DNA of 64,000 bases from Olivibacter sp. SDN3. Lineage in GTDB: Bacteria; Bacteroidota; Bacteroidia; Sphingobacteriales; Sphingobacteriaceae. The position numbers were made by a program, and so were the translations under genes. The DNA lies in the NCBI RefSeq assembly GCF_014334135.1, contig NZ_CP060497.1:6014001-6078000 (forward strand). Direction: 5' to 3'. Shown here piece by piece: positions 27,340 to 36,213 of the stretch (within the stretch, counting starts at the first letter, position 1; each line of letters opens with the position of its first letter). The notes beneath the pieces were generated by a model that was given only the letters and a program-made list of their open reading frames with translations, made no database searches and was not told the origin of the DNA.

Positions 27340-28005
27340 TTATAAATTCAGATAGTTCATTAACTGATCGTAACGATCTCTAGTAGAATCATAACCCCTT
27401 TTATCATTATATATGGCTTTAACGATATAATCGTGCCGCAAAAACGAAGCAATAATGGACGAGATATCAGATCTATTCAATTTTAAAGTTATTTCCAAAC
27501 GTGTTGAATCCGGGAAGCTACGGACACTTGAACTGAGAATCTGCGTATTATCAGATTCTACAATTTGTGCAATATGTGACATAGAGTTGTCCCTACTGCC
27601 GATTTCTAAAACAACAATTCCACCCTGTTCATCCGAAACCAAACTTTCTGCAAAGTAATCAAGCACATTTTTCAAGGTAAGCACGCCCTTATATTGCTGT
27701 TGCTCGTCAACCACTGGCAATATATCCAGTTGATGCACGTGAAATAGACGTAGTGCATCATAAATGTGCTGATTCTCATAAACAAAAATTAGTTTCATTG
27801 TATGGGGTACAGCTATAGCTTTCATTTCTAAATCGGCAGTCTGCTCTAGTAACTCATCCTCCATTAACAGCCCCATATAGAGATTACCTTGCACTACTGG
27901 TAGCTGGGAGATCTTATATTCTGTCATTCTATCTAATAAATACTTTAAGGTATCATCTGAATTGACAGGATAAATATCGTTTACTATTAATTCACCGGTA
28001 GTCAT
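27340..28005 (-). CDS. CBS-pair protein with a C-terminal ACT-like domain
   Basis: This 221-residue cytosolic protein has two CBS motifs (about 1-55 and 65-118) and a C-terminal ferredoxin-like part of about 127-195 (GIVVLEIGSRDNSMSHIAQIVES), so the plan resembles AcuB-type proteins. CBS pairs bind adenosine ligands such as AMP or ATP; no enzyme domain is present. The gene stands at the head of the nadK, porG, uppS, bamA cluster, where a CBS protein often occurs in Bacteroidota. Its target is unknown. Confidence 0.85.
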   Translation of the reverse strand: MTTGELIVNDIYPVNSDDTLKYLLDRMTEYKISQLPVVQGNLYMGLLMEDELLEQTADLEMKAIAVPHTMKLIFVYENQHIYDALRLFHVHQLDILPVVDEQQQYKGVLTLKNVLDYFAESLVSDEQGGIVVLEIGSRDNSMSHIAQIVESDNTQILSSSVRSFPDSTRLEITLKLNRSDISSIIASFLRHDYIVKAIYNDKRGYDSTRDRYDQLMNYLNL

Positions 28006-28183
28006 CGTTTCTATGCTAAGTTAAAAAACATTTGTACGCAACTCAAACATCTCGTCTGTATTTATTATAACTATATATTAATACGGTAAAAGAGAGCATT
28101 TGGTTTATATTATTTTTATATAGCATACTTTCTGAGTAAAACTGATAAAAAAATAAATGAATCAGATTAGCTAAATCCTCGTC

Positions 28184-28942
28184 TTATACTATTTTATCCA
28201 AAAAAGCTCGCAATTGCTGATTAAACTCCTGTGGCTGCTCCATCATTGGTGCATGCCCGCATTGATCAATCCATGTTAATTCAGCATTTGGCAGCAAAGC
28301 TAAAAACTCCTCGGCTACATCAGGAGGCGTAATTTTGTCATTTTTACCCCAAATCAAACCAACCCGAACATGGATACCTGGCAATTCCTTTGCCATATTA
28401 TGTCTAATTGCTGACTTCGCCATTGCGATCGTTTTTATTACACGCTCCTTATTATTAACGGTAGCAAAAACTTCATCTACTAGTTCTTTGGTTGCTGTTT
28501 TAGGATCATAAAAAGTAAACTCTACACGTTCCTTTATAAAATCATAACTTTCTCTCCTGGGGAAAGAGCCACCAAAAGAGTTTTCATATAAACCGGAACT
28601 ACCTGCAAGCACCAAGGCTTTAATTTTATCTTGATGTTCCACAACATACATCAAAGCAATATGCCCACCTAAAGAATTGCCAACAAGAACAAAATCCCTC
28701 AAATTCATGTGGTTAACAAATTTCTCCAACCACTTACTCAAACTCTTAACTCCTGTTGATATAATTGGCATATCATAAATAGGCAGCATAGGAATAATTA
28801 CCCGATATTCTCCTTTAAGCTCTCCCACTGTTTCTTCCCAGTTACTCAATGCTCCCATTAAACCATGGAGTAAAAGCAAAACCTGTCCTTCTCCTTCGTC
28901 AATATATTTATAACCTTTATCTTCCTTAATGGTCAATTCCAT
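28184..28942 (-). CDS. Alpha/beta-fold hydrolase
   Basis: This 252-residue protein has the alpha/beta hydrolase fold: LLLLHGLMGALSNWEE (oxyanion region), nucleophile elbow VLVGNSLGGHIALMY, an acid in GKNDKITPPD and histidine in DQCGHAPMMEQP. No signal peptide is visible, so it acts in the cytosol. The substrate is not evident; relatives include esterases and the MenH-like group. It stands alone between the CBS gene and the YqeY gene, all on the minus strand. Confidence 0.85.
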   Translation of the reverse strand: MELTIKEDKGYKYIDEGEGQVLLLLHGLMGALSNWEETVGELKGEYRVIIPMLPIYDMPIISTGVKSLSKWLEKFVNHMNLRDFVLVGNSLGGHIALMYVVEHQDKIKALVLAGSSGLYENSFGGSFPRRESYDFIKERVEFTFYDPKTATKELVDEVFATVNNKERVIKTIAMAKSAIRHNMAKELPGIHVRVGLIWGKNDKITPPDVAEEFLALLPNAELTWIDQCGHAPMMEQPQEFNQQLRAFLDKIV

Positions 28943-29050
28943 ATAATTAATTATGATTTCGATATTTTTTAACTTTTAAATATTAAGCTATTAAGCAATG
29001 CTGATATTAAATCTTTGTAGAAGAACAAGCGATACAGATCTCAATAAGTA

Positions 29051-29506
29051 CTATAAGGCACTTAATAGTTCTTTTACTACCTCAGACACCGTTTTACCAT
29101 CTGCTTTTCCTGCAAGTTCTTTATTGGCTGCCCCCATCACCTTACCCATATCTTTCATACTCGCAGCACCTGTTAGGCCAATGATATGTTTCACTTTTTC
29201 GCTGATCTCCTCCCTACTCAGCTGTTTGGGCAAATAGGTTTCTATAACCTGCTGCTCCTCTTTTTCAATCTGATAGAGGTCTTCTCTATTTTGTTGCTGA
29301 TAAATTTCGGCCGACTCCTTACGTTGTTTAACCAACTTTTGAAGCACCTTTATCTCCGCCTCTTCCGTAAGCGCATCTCCGGCCCCTTTTTCTGTTTTTG
29401 CTAACAATAGCGCAGACTTTATAGCTCTTAACCCTCTTAGTCGCGTATTATCTTTAGCCAACATAGCAGCCTTTATATCGCTATTTATGATTTCTTCTAA
29501 TGCCAT
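29051..29506 (-). CDS. GatB/YqeY-domain protein
   Basis: This 151-residue protein is of the YqeY family, related to the tail domain of the amidotransferase subunit GatB; its task is unknown, though tRNA binding is suspected. It begins MALEEIINSDIKAAMLAKD and contains LRAIKSALLLAKTEKGAG, IEKEEQQVIETYLPKQLS and GKVMGAANKELAGKADGK. An in-frame ATG at 29605 would add 33 residues unlike the family, so I use the internal Met. Confidence 0.9.
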   Translation of the reverse strand: MALEEIINSDIKAAMLAKDNTRLRGLRAIKSALLLAKTEKGAGDALTEEAEIKVLQKLVKQRKESAEIYQQQNREDLYQIEKEEQQVIETYLPKQLSREEISEKVKHIIGLTGAASMKDMGKVMGAANKELAGKADGKTVSEVVKELLSAL

Positions 29507-29653
29507 ATATTTATTATTTAACCGCATCAAACCACTAAAAGTAATGCTTTTTCCTTTATTTACAGTGGGAATATTTCCATTATACAAAATATTTGCAAAT
29601 GGCAAAACTACTTATTTTACGGCTAAAATAGCTACTTTGAAATAAGTATTTAC

Positions 29654-30418
29654 TTAAGATTTACTATTTTTATAGAATAAGGTGCCCGAAGCCTGCGCCG
29701 TAGGCATTAACAAAAGATCGTTTACATTCACATGTGCGGGTCGTGAAGCGGTAAACCAAATCGCTTCGGCAACATCTTCCGCTGTTAATGGAGTAAAACC
29801 TTCGTAAACCTTTCTTGCACGTTCCGCATCTCCCTTAAATCGAACAATGGAGAACTCTGTTTCCACCGCTCCTGGATCTACGCTCGTTACCTTTATATTA
29901 TAGGGTAATAGGTCTATACGCATAGCTTTAGTTAACGCATCTACCGCATGTTTTGTTGCACAATACACGTTACCATTGGGATAGACTTCTTTTCCAGCTA
30001 TTGAGCCTACATTAATAATATGTCCACTCCCCCGCTCTTTCATAATTGGTGCAACTATTCGGGTAATATACAGCACGCCTTTAACATTGGTATCGATCAT
30101 CCGGTCCCAATCGGCTATATCACCTTCGTGTATAGGATCAAGTCCCTGGCTCAACCCAGCATTATTGATGAGCACATCCACCTCCTTCCATGCATCCGGT
30201 AATTCATTCCATGCCTTTTCAACCAATGCGTTATCTTTTACATCTAAACCTACCGCATGAATTTTAACGCCGTATTTATCCTGAAGATCATTGGCCATTG
30301 CATGTAACCGATCAACACGTCTAGAGGCCAGCAAAAGATTATATTTTTCGCGCGCAAATATTTCAGCACAAGCAAACCCTATACCTGAACTTGCACCCGT
30401 TATAAAAACCGTTTTCAT
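29654..30418 (-). CDS. SDR-family oxidoreductase (YdfG-like)
   Basis: This 254-residue short-chain dehydrogenase starts MKTVFITGASSGIG with the glycine-rich NADP-binding motif. It has NNAGLSQG, the catalytic serine in NVGSIAGKEVYPNG and the YCATK pair. The pattern resembles YdfG and serine/3-hydroxy acid dehydrogenases. A start at 30457 would overlap porT by 8 nt and add 13 residues without family support, so 30418 is chosen. It follows porT on the minus strand, probably in the same transcript. Confidence 0.9.
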   Translation of the reverse strand: MKTVFITGASSGIGFACAEIFAREKYNLLLASRRVDRLHAMANDLQDKYGVKIHAVGLDVKDNALVEKAWNELPDAWKEVDVLINNAGLSQGLDPIHEGDIADWDRMIDTNVKGVLYITRIVAPIMKERGSGHIINVGSIAGKEVYPNGNVYCATKHAVDALTKAMRIDLLPYNIKVTSVDPGAVETEFSIVRFKGDAERARKVYEGFTPLTAEDVAEAIWFTASRPAHVNVNDLLLMPTAQASGTLFYKNSKS

Positions 30419-30449
30419 ATGCTTTAACACTTTTATTAACTCTTGGTTA

Positions 30450-31274
30450 TCATTCAAATATTAAACTAAACTGAATGCTTCGCAATAACAGCTTGTCTAT
30501 TGGATCCATAAAAGGGTTGGACCTTCCGCTAAAATTCTTGTCCAATATACTATGCATACTTTGCGACCATTTCAATTCTGTCGACATCTTGAAGTATTCA
30601 AAAAAAAAGTCTGCACCAACACCTGCTTCATAAGAAAAATAAGAAGGCTGCACAATTAAGGGCATCCTATCAGCAGGGTTTGGAGTATCTATCAATCGGT
30701 TATAATATTTGTTTCTACCTATATTCCTTGTAAACTTAAAACCACCGACCACATACCCCCTATATTTATCTTCTCCATAGAGCTGCTTCATGTCTGATTT
30801 GAACTTCAATAGGACAGGCATATCAAAAACAAAAAAGTTTCGGTCAAGTTCATCATTTCCCCCTTCCCTTTCCATTTCTTCTTTATGGTACTTTGAAACG
30901 GTATAGGTGCTGCTTCCCTCCCTAAATTGATAGTTTAACGGCTGATTGGCAAATATAATATAGGAAGGCCTGAATATAAAGTTAGTATTCCCGCCCAGTC
31001 GAACGTCTACTGGTATACCGAATCCCAGTCCGCCCATAGCTGTCGGTGTACTTATCCCTACCAAACGACGTCCCGGTATGCCCCCGTCTGCGTTTTGCCA
31101 ACCACTTGATTTACGTACTTTATAGTATGAAGTTTGATAATTAAAAAAGAAACCCACATGTAAAATTTGATTTTCATCATAGGCACCTCCAAAAGGTATA
31201 GCAACTTTCTGCGCCTGTAGCACAAAACAAGAACCCAACAAAAAGACCATAACTATACCTCCTTTCAATATCAT
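30450..31274 (-). CDS. porT: Type IX secretion outer-membrane protein PorT
   Basis: This 274-residue protein has a signal peptide (MILKGGIVMVFLLGSCFVLQAQ) and an outer-membrane beta-barrel with alternating strands (LHVGFFFNYQTSYYKV, NTNFIFRPSYIIF, VFDMPVLLKFKSD, ending SIQFSLIFE). Length, the DMPVLLKFKS strand and its place behind ubiE fit PorT, a barrel needed for type IX secretion in Porphyromonas and gliding relatives. Its start overlaps the ubiE stop by 4 nt, so the two are translationally coupled. A generic porin-family protein is the alternative. Confidence 0.82.
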   Translation of the reverse strand: MILKGGIVMVFLLGSCFVLQAQKVAIPFGGAYDENQILHVGFFFNYQTSYYKVRKSSGWQNADGGIPGRRLVGISTPTAMGGLGFGIPVDVRLGGNTNFIFRPSYIIFANQPLNYQFREGSSTYTVSKYHKEEMEREGGNDELDRNFFVFDMPVLLKFKSDMKQLYGEDKYRGYVVGGFKFTRNIGRNKYYNRLIDTPNPADRMPLIVQPSYFSYEAGVGADFFFEYFKMSTELKWSQSMHSILDKNFSGRSNPFMDPIDKLLLRSIQFSLIFE

Positions 31275-32005
31275 TTTACACCTATATATATCGTACAGAT
31301 GCCAAAAGTTTGCGGTCTGCTAACGGTATCAATAAAACCTGCTTTTTTTAAAATAGAAGTAAATCGTTCTCCGTCAGGAAATTGCGCAACTGATTCAGGT
31401 AAATAACTATATGCATTTTTATCTTTGGAAAACATTCGTCCAAAGAAGGGCATCAATGTTTTCGAATAGAGGTTGTACAATTGCTTTACAGGAAAAACTT
31501 TAGGGTTAGAGAATTCTAAAATAACGGCCCTTCCTCCCGGTTTCAACACCCTGCACATATCGCTAAGCCCCTTCTCCAAATGTTCGAAATTCCTCACTCC
31601 AAAAGCAACTGTAACCGCATCAAATGTTTCACTCTCGAAGGGCAGTCCTTCGGAATCTCCCAAAACGACCTCAAACTTGTGCTGTAGATTGCGCTTCGCT
31701 ATTTTTTCTTTAGCTACAGCTAGCATACCTGCCGAAATATCTACGCCTATTATCCGATCGGGGTTTAACCTTTGGAGAGCCTCAAAAGCAAAATCACCAG
31801 TTCCTGTAGCTACATCCAATATGAACTTGGGCCGAGCATCTTTAAGCAAACTGATGGCTTTCTTACGCCAGATAATATCGATTCCCAATGAAAGAAAATG
31901 ATTCAAAAAATCATAGGTCCCGGAGATCTTATTAAACATTGTAGCAACTTGCTGTTTTTTTCCAGCCTTATCGTCTCTGTATGGAGTTACTGTCTTTGAA
32001 GTCAT
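31271..32005 (-). CDS. ubiE: Demethylmenaquinone methyltransferase UbiE/MenG
   Basis: This 244-residue SAM-dependent methyltransferase carries out the C-methylation of demethylmenaquinone. Family marks are MFNKISGTYDFLNHFLSLGID, the SAM motif FILDVATGTGDFA (61-73), VTVAFGVRNFEHLEKGL and VLEFSNPK. Since no ubiquinone is expected in Bacteroidota, the MenG activity is the likely one. It has a very clear promoter upstream (32013-32044) and is coupled to porT by an overlapping stop and start. Confidence 0.95.
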   Translation of the reverse strand: MTSKTVTPYRDDKAGKKQQVATMFNKISGTYDFLNHFLSLGIDIIWRKKAISLLKDARPKFILDVATGTGDFAFEALQRLNPDRIIGVDISAGMLAVAKEKIAKRNLQHKFEVVLGDSEGLPFESETFDAVTVAFGVRNFEHLEKGLSDMCRVLKPGGRAVILEFSNPKVFPVKQLYNLYSKTLMPFFGRMFSKDKNAYSYLPESVAQFPDGERFTSILKKAGFIDTVSRPQTFGICTIYIGVK

Positions 32006-32012
32006 GTGTACG

Positions 32013-32044
32013 CAAACTTAGATAAAATTGCTATTACCGCCAAA
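32013..32044 (-). promoter_or_regulatory. Promoter of ubiE-porT
   Basis: On the minus strand TTTG (complement of 32041-32044), 20 nt, then TAAGTTTG (complement of 32013-32020): a full match to the Bacteroidota consensus. The ubiE ATG begins 7 nt behind the -7 box, so the 5' leader is very short or absent. Confidence 0.8.
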
Positions 32045-32133
32045 TACATTCTCAGCTGTTATACAGCAGCATTGACGCATTTAATAATGTTTTATGGCTA
32101 CCCTTCATAGCTAATGCCTTAGCGTACCTCCCC

Positions 32134-32161
32134 TTGGAGACAACTAAAATGATTATCTTTG
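32134..32161 (+). promoter_or_regulatory. Probable engB promoter
   Basis: TTG at 32134-32136, 17 nt, then TATCTTTG at 32154-32161, an exact TAnnTTTG box. The engB ATG follows only 4 nt later (32166, or 32169 for the second Met), which suggests a nearly leaderless mRNA or use of a later start. Confidence 0.6.
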
Positions 32162-32165
32162 TTGC

Positions 32166-32780
32166 ATGATGATAAAACGTGCGGAATTTATTTGCAGCAA
32201 CACAAATGTAGATAAGCTACCCCAACCCACTTTACCTGAATACGCCTTTATAGGCCGATCGAATGTCGGCAAATCGTCGCTAATCAACGCTCTTACCCAG
32301 AGAAAAGGTCTGGCAAAAACCTCACAGACTCCTGGAAAAACACAACTGATAAATCATTTTTTGATCGATAACCGTTGGTATTTGGTTGATCTTCCCGGCT
32401 ATGGTTATGCCAAAACTTCACGCAGCAACCGCAATGAATGGGAGAAATTCATAAGAAAGTATCTTTTTACACGAGAGAATCTACAATGTGTCTTCGTACT
32501 GGTCGATAGCCGGTTAAAACCTCAGAAAATTGACTTAGATTTTTGTTATACGTTGGGCGAAAAAGGTATTCCTTTCATACTGGTCTTTACTAAAGCCGAC
32601 AAACAATCGCGGGTAAAATCTGATCAGCATATCGCCCTTTTTTGTAAAGCGTTGAAGCAATGGTTTGAAGAAATTCCGCCACACTTTCTCACCTCCTCAG
32701 AAAGCCGTTTAGGATGCGATCAGGTGATGGAGTTGATCGATGACGTTAACCAAAAATTCTATTCATCTTACGAAAGTTGA
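32166..32780 (+). CDS. engB: Ribosome biogenesis GTPase EngB (YihA/YsxC)
   Basis: EngB is a small essential GTPase for assembly of the large ribosomal subunit. The 204-residue protein has G1 FIGRSNVGKSSLINAL (28-43), the switch TSQTPGKTQLINHF, G3 LVDLPGYGYAK and G4 VFTKADKQ. Length is typical. A second Met directly behind the first (32169) is an equal start candidate. It is followed 11 nt later by the UbiA-type gene. Confidence 0.96.
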   Translation: MMIKRAEFICSNTNVDKLPQPTLPEYAFIGRSNVGKSSLINALTQRKGLAKTSQTPGKTQLINHFLIDNRWYLVDLPGYGYAKTSRSNRNEWEKFIRKYLFTRENLQCVFVLVDSRLKPQKIDLDFCYTLGEKGIPFILVFTKADKQSRVKSDQHIALFCKALKQWFEEIPPHFLTSSESRLGCDQVMELIDDVNQKFYSSYES

Positions 32781-32791
32781 AACATTAATAA

Positions 32792-33646
32792 ATGAAGAAA
32801 TATCTATCTCTTGTACTCTTTGCACATAGTATCTTTGCACTGCCCTTTGCTTTCATAGGATTCTTCTTAGCCGTGCACACCACTAAGCATTCCTTCAATT
32901 GGCAGCTGCTGTTACTGATGTTGATATGCATGGTTACCGCTCGTAATGCGGCAATGGCCTTTAACCGCTACCTCGATCGCGATATCGATATACTTAATCC
33001 GCGCACAGCCATGCGTGATATTCCTGCAGGTAGAATCAGCGCCAAAAGTGCACTGCTGTTTACCCTTATCAATTGCTTTATTTTCCTTATCGCAACGTAT
33101 TTCATTAACCCGCTTTGTTTCTACCTTTCTCCGATTGCACTTTTTGTTGTATTGTTCTATAGTTATACCAAACGTTTTACGCCACTTTGCCATTTGGTAT
33201 TAGGACTCGGTTTGGGTTTGGCTCCACTAGGAGCATATCTTGTTGTTACCGGCAGTTTTAACATTGTGCCGATAATGTATGCTTTTTCCGTAATGTTTTG
33301 GGTAAGTGGCTTTGATATTATTTACGCCTTACAGGATGAAGAATTTGACCGTGAACATGGTTTAAATTCTATACCAGCCTATTTTGGTAAAAAGGGAGCC
33401 CTACGCGTCTCTGAGCTGCTACACGTATTGTCTGCGGTATGTGTGATTATACCTATGTTTTACATGCATTTAAGTTGGTTCTATATAACTGGAATCATCT
33501 TCTACTGCAGTTTGTTAATCTATCAGCATATCATTGTGAGTCCGACAGATTTGCGCCGTGTAAATCGTGCTTTTATGACCACTAACGGCATTGCTTCCGT
33601 AATTTTCGCTATTTTCTTTTTGTTGGACATCTATTTTTTCAGGTAA
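32792..33646 (+). CDS. UbiA-superfamily prenyltransferase, probably menaquinone pathway
   Basis: This 284-residue integral membrane protein has about eight or nine helices and two Asp-rich motifs: NRYLDRDID (Asn58, Asp62, Asp66) and DIIYALQDEEFDREHGL. It belongs to the UbiA superfamily, which attaches a polyprenyl chain to an aromatic acid. Bacteria of this group make menaquinone, so the substrate is more likely a menaquinone precursor (MqnP-type of the futalosine route, or MenA) than 4-hydroxybenzoate; the sequence resembles the UbiA/MqnP branch. It is cotranscribed with engB. Confidence 0.85.
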   Translation: MKKYLSLVLFAHSIFALPFAFIGFFLAVHTTKHSFNWQLLLLMLICMVTARNAAMAFNRYLDRDIDILNPRTAMRDIPAGRISAKSALLFTLINCFIFLIATYFINPLCFYLSPIALFVVLFYSYTKRFTPLCHLVLGLGLGLAPLGAYLVVTGSFNIVPIMYAFSVMFWVSGFDIIYALQDEEFDREHGLNSIPAYFGKKGALRVSELLHVLSAVCVIIPMFYMHLSWFYITGIIFYCSLLIYQHIIVSPTDLRRVNRAFMTTNGIASVIFAIFFLLDIYFFR

Positions 33647-33725
33647 ATACACATGCCCGGCGCTACCCCTTTAACATACATATATCCACATGATATATTT
33701 CGGAACGAAGCGGTATACGCATTTA

Positions 33726-33760
33726 TTCGGGAGGGTTAGTTGATTTGGTACCCTCCCGAA
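33726..33760. terminator. Hairpin after the prenyltransferase gene
   Basis: A perfect 11-bp inverted repeat, 33726-33736 (TTCGGGAGGGT) with 33750-33760 (ACCCTCCCGAA), loop 13 nt. It lies 80 nt behind the stop. The T run comes about 12 nt later (TTTTTCTCTTTT near 33773-33784), so it is only a possible terminator. Confidence 0.5.
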
Positions 33761-33830
33761 GAAACGATTAAGTTTTTCTCTTTTGATGATCATTTTTAGT
33801 AAAAAAATTAAAACTTTACAAAGTCGTTCT

Positions 33831-33838
33831 TATGTTTG
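33831..33838 (+). promoter_or_regulatory. -7 box before the M3 peptidase gene
   Basis: TATGTTTG fits TAnnTTTG exactly and lies 51 nt before the ATG. I see no good -33 element 19-20 nt upstream, so this is a partial match. Confidence 0.35.
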
Positions 33839-33889
33839 TAAGGCGAAAGAAGGAATACTTCTTAACAGCTCTACTTTTCACATCAAATA

Positions 33890-35611
33890 GTGAATTTATC
33901 TATGCAAATGTTAACGAATAAAAAACGTCAATACGTCCCCGTAAACCTTCAAATAACCTGGGATAATTTATCGCCATTATTCAAAGAACTAGAAGATCGC
34001 CCTATACGATCTAAAGAAGAACTTGAAAAATGGATGCTAGATCGAAGCGAACTGGAAGCTGTTTTGGAAGAAGATTTTGCCTGGCGCTACATTCGGATGA
34101 CCTGTGACACCACCGATGAAACTCTCCTTAAAAATTTTCAGTATTTTGCCTCGGAAATTGAGCCTAAAATAGCCCCGATTAGCAATAGTCTTAACAAAAA
34201 GCTGATAGATTCCAAATATCGGGAAAACCTCGACCAAGAAAAATATTTCACCTACTTGAGGAGTGTAAAAAAAGCGCTGGAAATCTTTAGACAAGAGAAC
34301 GTTGCATTACAAACCGAAATTCAGCTAAAGCAACAGAAATACCAGTCCATAACTGGAAATATGGAAGTAGAAATCATTGGCCAAAAGTATACACTCCCAC
34401 AGGCAGCCTCTTTTCTAAAAGATCCAGACAGGATAAAACGAGCAAATGTTTGGAGAAAAATTACAGATAGACGTCTTCAAGACAAAGTAGCGCTGCAAAG
34501 CTTGTTTAGTGACTTATTGAAGCTTCGCCATCAAATAGCAGTTAATGCAGGATTTGAAAATTACCGGGATTATATGTTTCAGGCAATGGGCCGATTTGAT
34601 TATAACCCCCAAGACTGCTACGCTTTTCATGCCGCAATAGAAAAAGAGGTTGTGCCACTACTACAGGAGCGGGCAAAAATCAGGCAAGAAAGGTTAAAAA
34701 CAGATCGCCTGAAGCCTTGGGATCTTGAAGTAGATACCACGGGCAAACCCGCACTTAAACCCTTTGATAGCGGAAAGGAGTTAATTGATAAGACAGTACA
34801 ATGTTTTAGCAAACTAGACCCCTATGTCGGTAAATGCATCGAAACGATGCGAGACAACAACCTATTCGATGTTGAAAGTAGAAAAGGAAAGGCTCCCGGC
34901 GGTTACAACTATCCATTGGCCGAGCGAGGGGCTCCCTTCATATTCATGAATGCCGCAGGTACATTCCGAGATTTAACGACCATGGTACACGAAGGAGGAC
35001 ATGCTTTGCATACCTTTCTCTCTGCCCATCTAGAGCTGAACGATTTTAAACACCTCACAAGCGAGATTGCTGAATTAGCTTCAATGAGTATGGAACTTAT
35101 TTCCATGGATCACTGGGATCTTTTTTTCGATAATCCGGATGACTTAAAACGCGCCAAGAAAGAGCAGTTGGAGGATATATTGAAAACCCTTCCTTGGGTG
35201 GCCATTGTGGATCAATTTCAACACTGGCTCTATACGAACCCGGATCATACCGAAAAACAAAGGAACCAGGCGTGGAATCAGCTCTTTAATCAATTCGGTG
35301 AAAATTTCGCTGATTGGACCGGAGAAGAAGAAGCAAAGGCTTACCTTTGGCAAAAGCAATTACATATCTATGAAGTGCCTTTCTATTATATAGAGTATGG
35401 AATGGCTCAATTAGGTGCGATTGCTATATGGAGAAATTATAAAGAAAATCGCGAAAAAGGCTTAAAACAATATATGGAAGCCTTAAAACTGGGATATACC
35501 AAAACAATTCCTGAAATATACGAAACGGCAGGAATTGAGTTTAACTTTAGTCAGGCTTATGTTAAAGAGTTGATAGACTTTACAAAACAAGAGCTCGAAG
35601 CCATTAGATAA
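33890..35611 (+). CDS. M3-family oligoendopeptidase
   Basis: This 573-residue zinc metallopeptidase of the M3/oligoendopeptidase F group cleaves short peptides in the cytosol. The zinc site is MVHEGGHALHTF (His367, Glu368, His371), with the third ligand in the downstream helix LTSEIAELASMSMEL. Other marks are GGYNYPLAERGAPFIFMNAAGTFRDL and the closing YYIEYGMAQLGA. No signal peptide is seen. Met5 and Met7 are alternative starts. A LOG-family gene begins 7 nt behind its stop. Confidence 0.93.
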   Translation: MNLSMQMLTNKKRQYVPVNLQITWDNLSPLFKELEDRPIRSKEELEKWMLDRSELEAVLEEDFAWRYIRMTCDTTDETLLKNFQYFASEIEPKIAPISNSLNKKLIDSKYRENLDQEKYFTYLRSVKKALEIFRQENVALQTEIQLKQQKYQSITGNMEVEIIGQKYTLPQAASFLKDPDRIKRANVWRKITDRRLQDKVALQSLFSDLLKLRHQIAVNAGFENYRDYMFQAMGRFDYNPQDCYAFHAAIEKEVVPLLQERAKIRQERLKTDRLKPWDLEVDTTGKPALKPFDSGKELIDKTVQCFSKLDPYVGKCIETMRDNNLFDVESRKGKAPGGYNYPLAERGAPFIFMNAAGTFRDLTTMVHEGGHALHTFLSAHLELNDFKHLTSEIAELASMSMELISMDHWDLFFDNPDDLKRAKKEQLEDILKTLPWVAIVDQFQHWLYTNPDHTEKQRNQAWNQLFNQFGENFADWTGEEEAKAYLWQKQLHIYEVPFYYIEYGMAQLGAIAIWRNYKENREKGLKQYMEALKLGYTKTIPEIYETAGIEFNFSQAYVKELIDFTKQELEAIR

Positions 35612-35618
35612 ATTCAAA

Positions 35619-36196
35619 ATGAATAGTATTACGATTTTTTGCGGGTCTAGCACGGGGGTAGAGCCAATTTACCAAAAAGAGGCTATTCTATTAGGCGAGA
35701 CTTTGGCAAAACAGCACATACAACTGGTGTATGGAGGTGCCAAAGTTGGACTGATGGGAGCAGTTGCTGATGGTGCGTTAAGCAAAGGCGGACGCGTGGT
35801 GGGTATTATACCTGATTTCCTCCAGAAGAAGGAACTGGCCCATCGAGGAGTTAGCGATTTACATATTGTAGAAACCATGCATCAGCGAAAAACAATGATG
35901 CATGATCTCAGTGATGGTTTTATAGCCTTACCAGGCGGCTTTGGCTGGAAGAACTGTTTGAAATCATCACATGGGCCCAATTAGGCCTGCATAAAAAACC
36001 AATAGGCCTGCTGAATACCAAAGGTTTCTATAATGACTTAATACATTTGCTAGACAATATGGTAAGCAATGGTTTCCTAAAAGAAATTAACCGAAAAATG
36101 CTCCTAATAGATGAACACATTGCGGGGTTGCTAAGTCAAATGAAAAACTATCAAGCTCCAACAGTGGGTAAATGGATAGCAAAAGAAGAGGTTTAA
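35619..36196 (+). pseudogene. LOG-family (TIGR00730-type) gene with a frameshift in the PGGxGTxxE motif
   Basis: LOG proteins are nucleotide 5'-monophosphate phosphoribohydrolases, some of which release cytokinins. The first frame (to 35984) reads well: MNSITIFCGSS, QLVYGGAKVGLMGAVADGAL, MHQRKTMMHDLSDGFIALPGGFG. It should continue with TLEE, but the frame runs into WKNC and stops. The rest is present from 35945 in another frame: LEELFEIITWAQLGLHKKP, then GLLNTKGFYNDLIH to a stop at 36194. Four bases appear lost (of the codons for G-T-L), exactly in the catalytic PGGxGTxxE motif. Either a real inactivation or a sequencing error. Confidence 0.9.
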
Positions 36197-36213
36197 CGCG
36201 TTATGTATATAAT

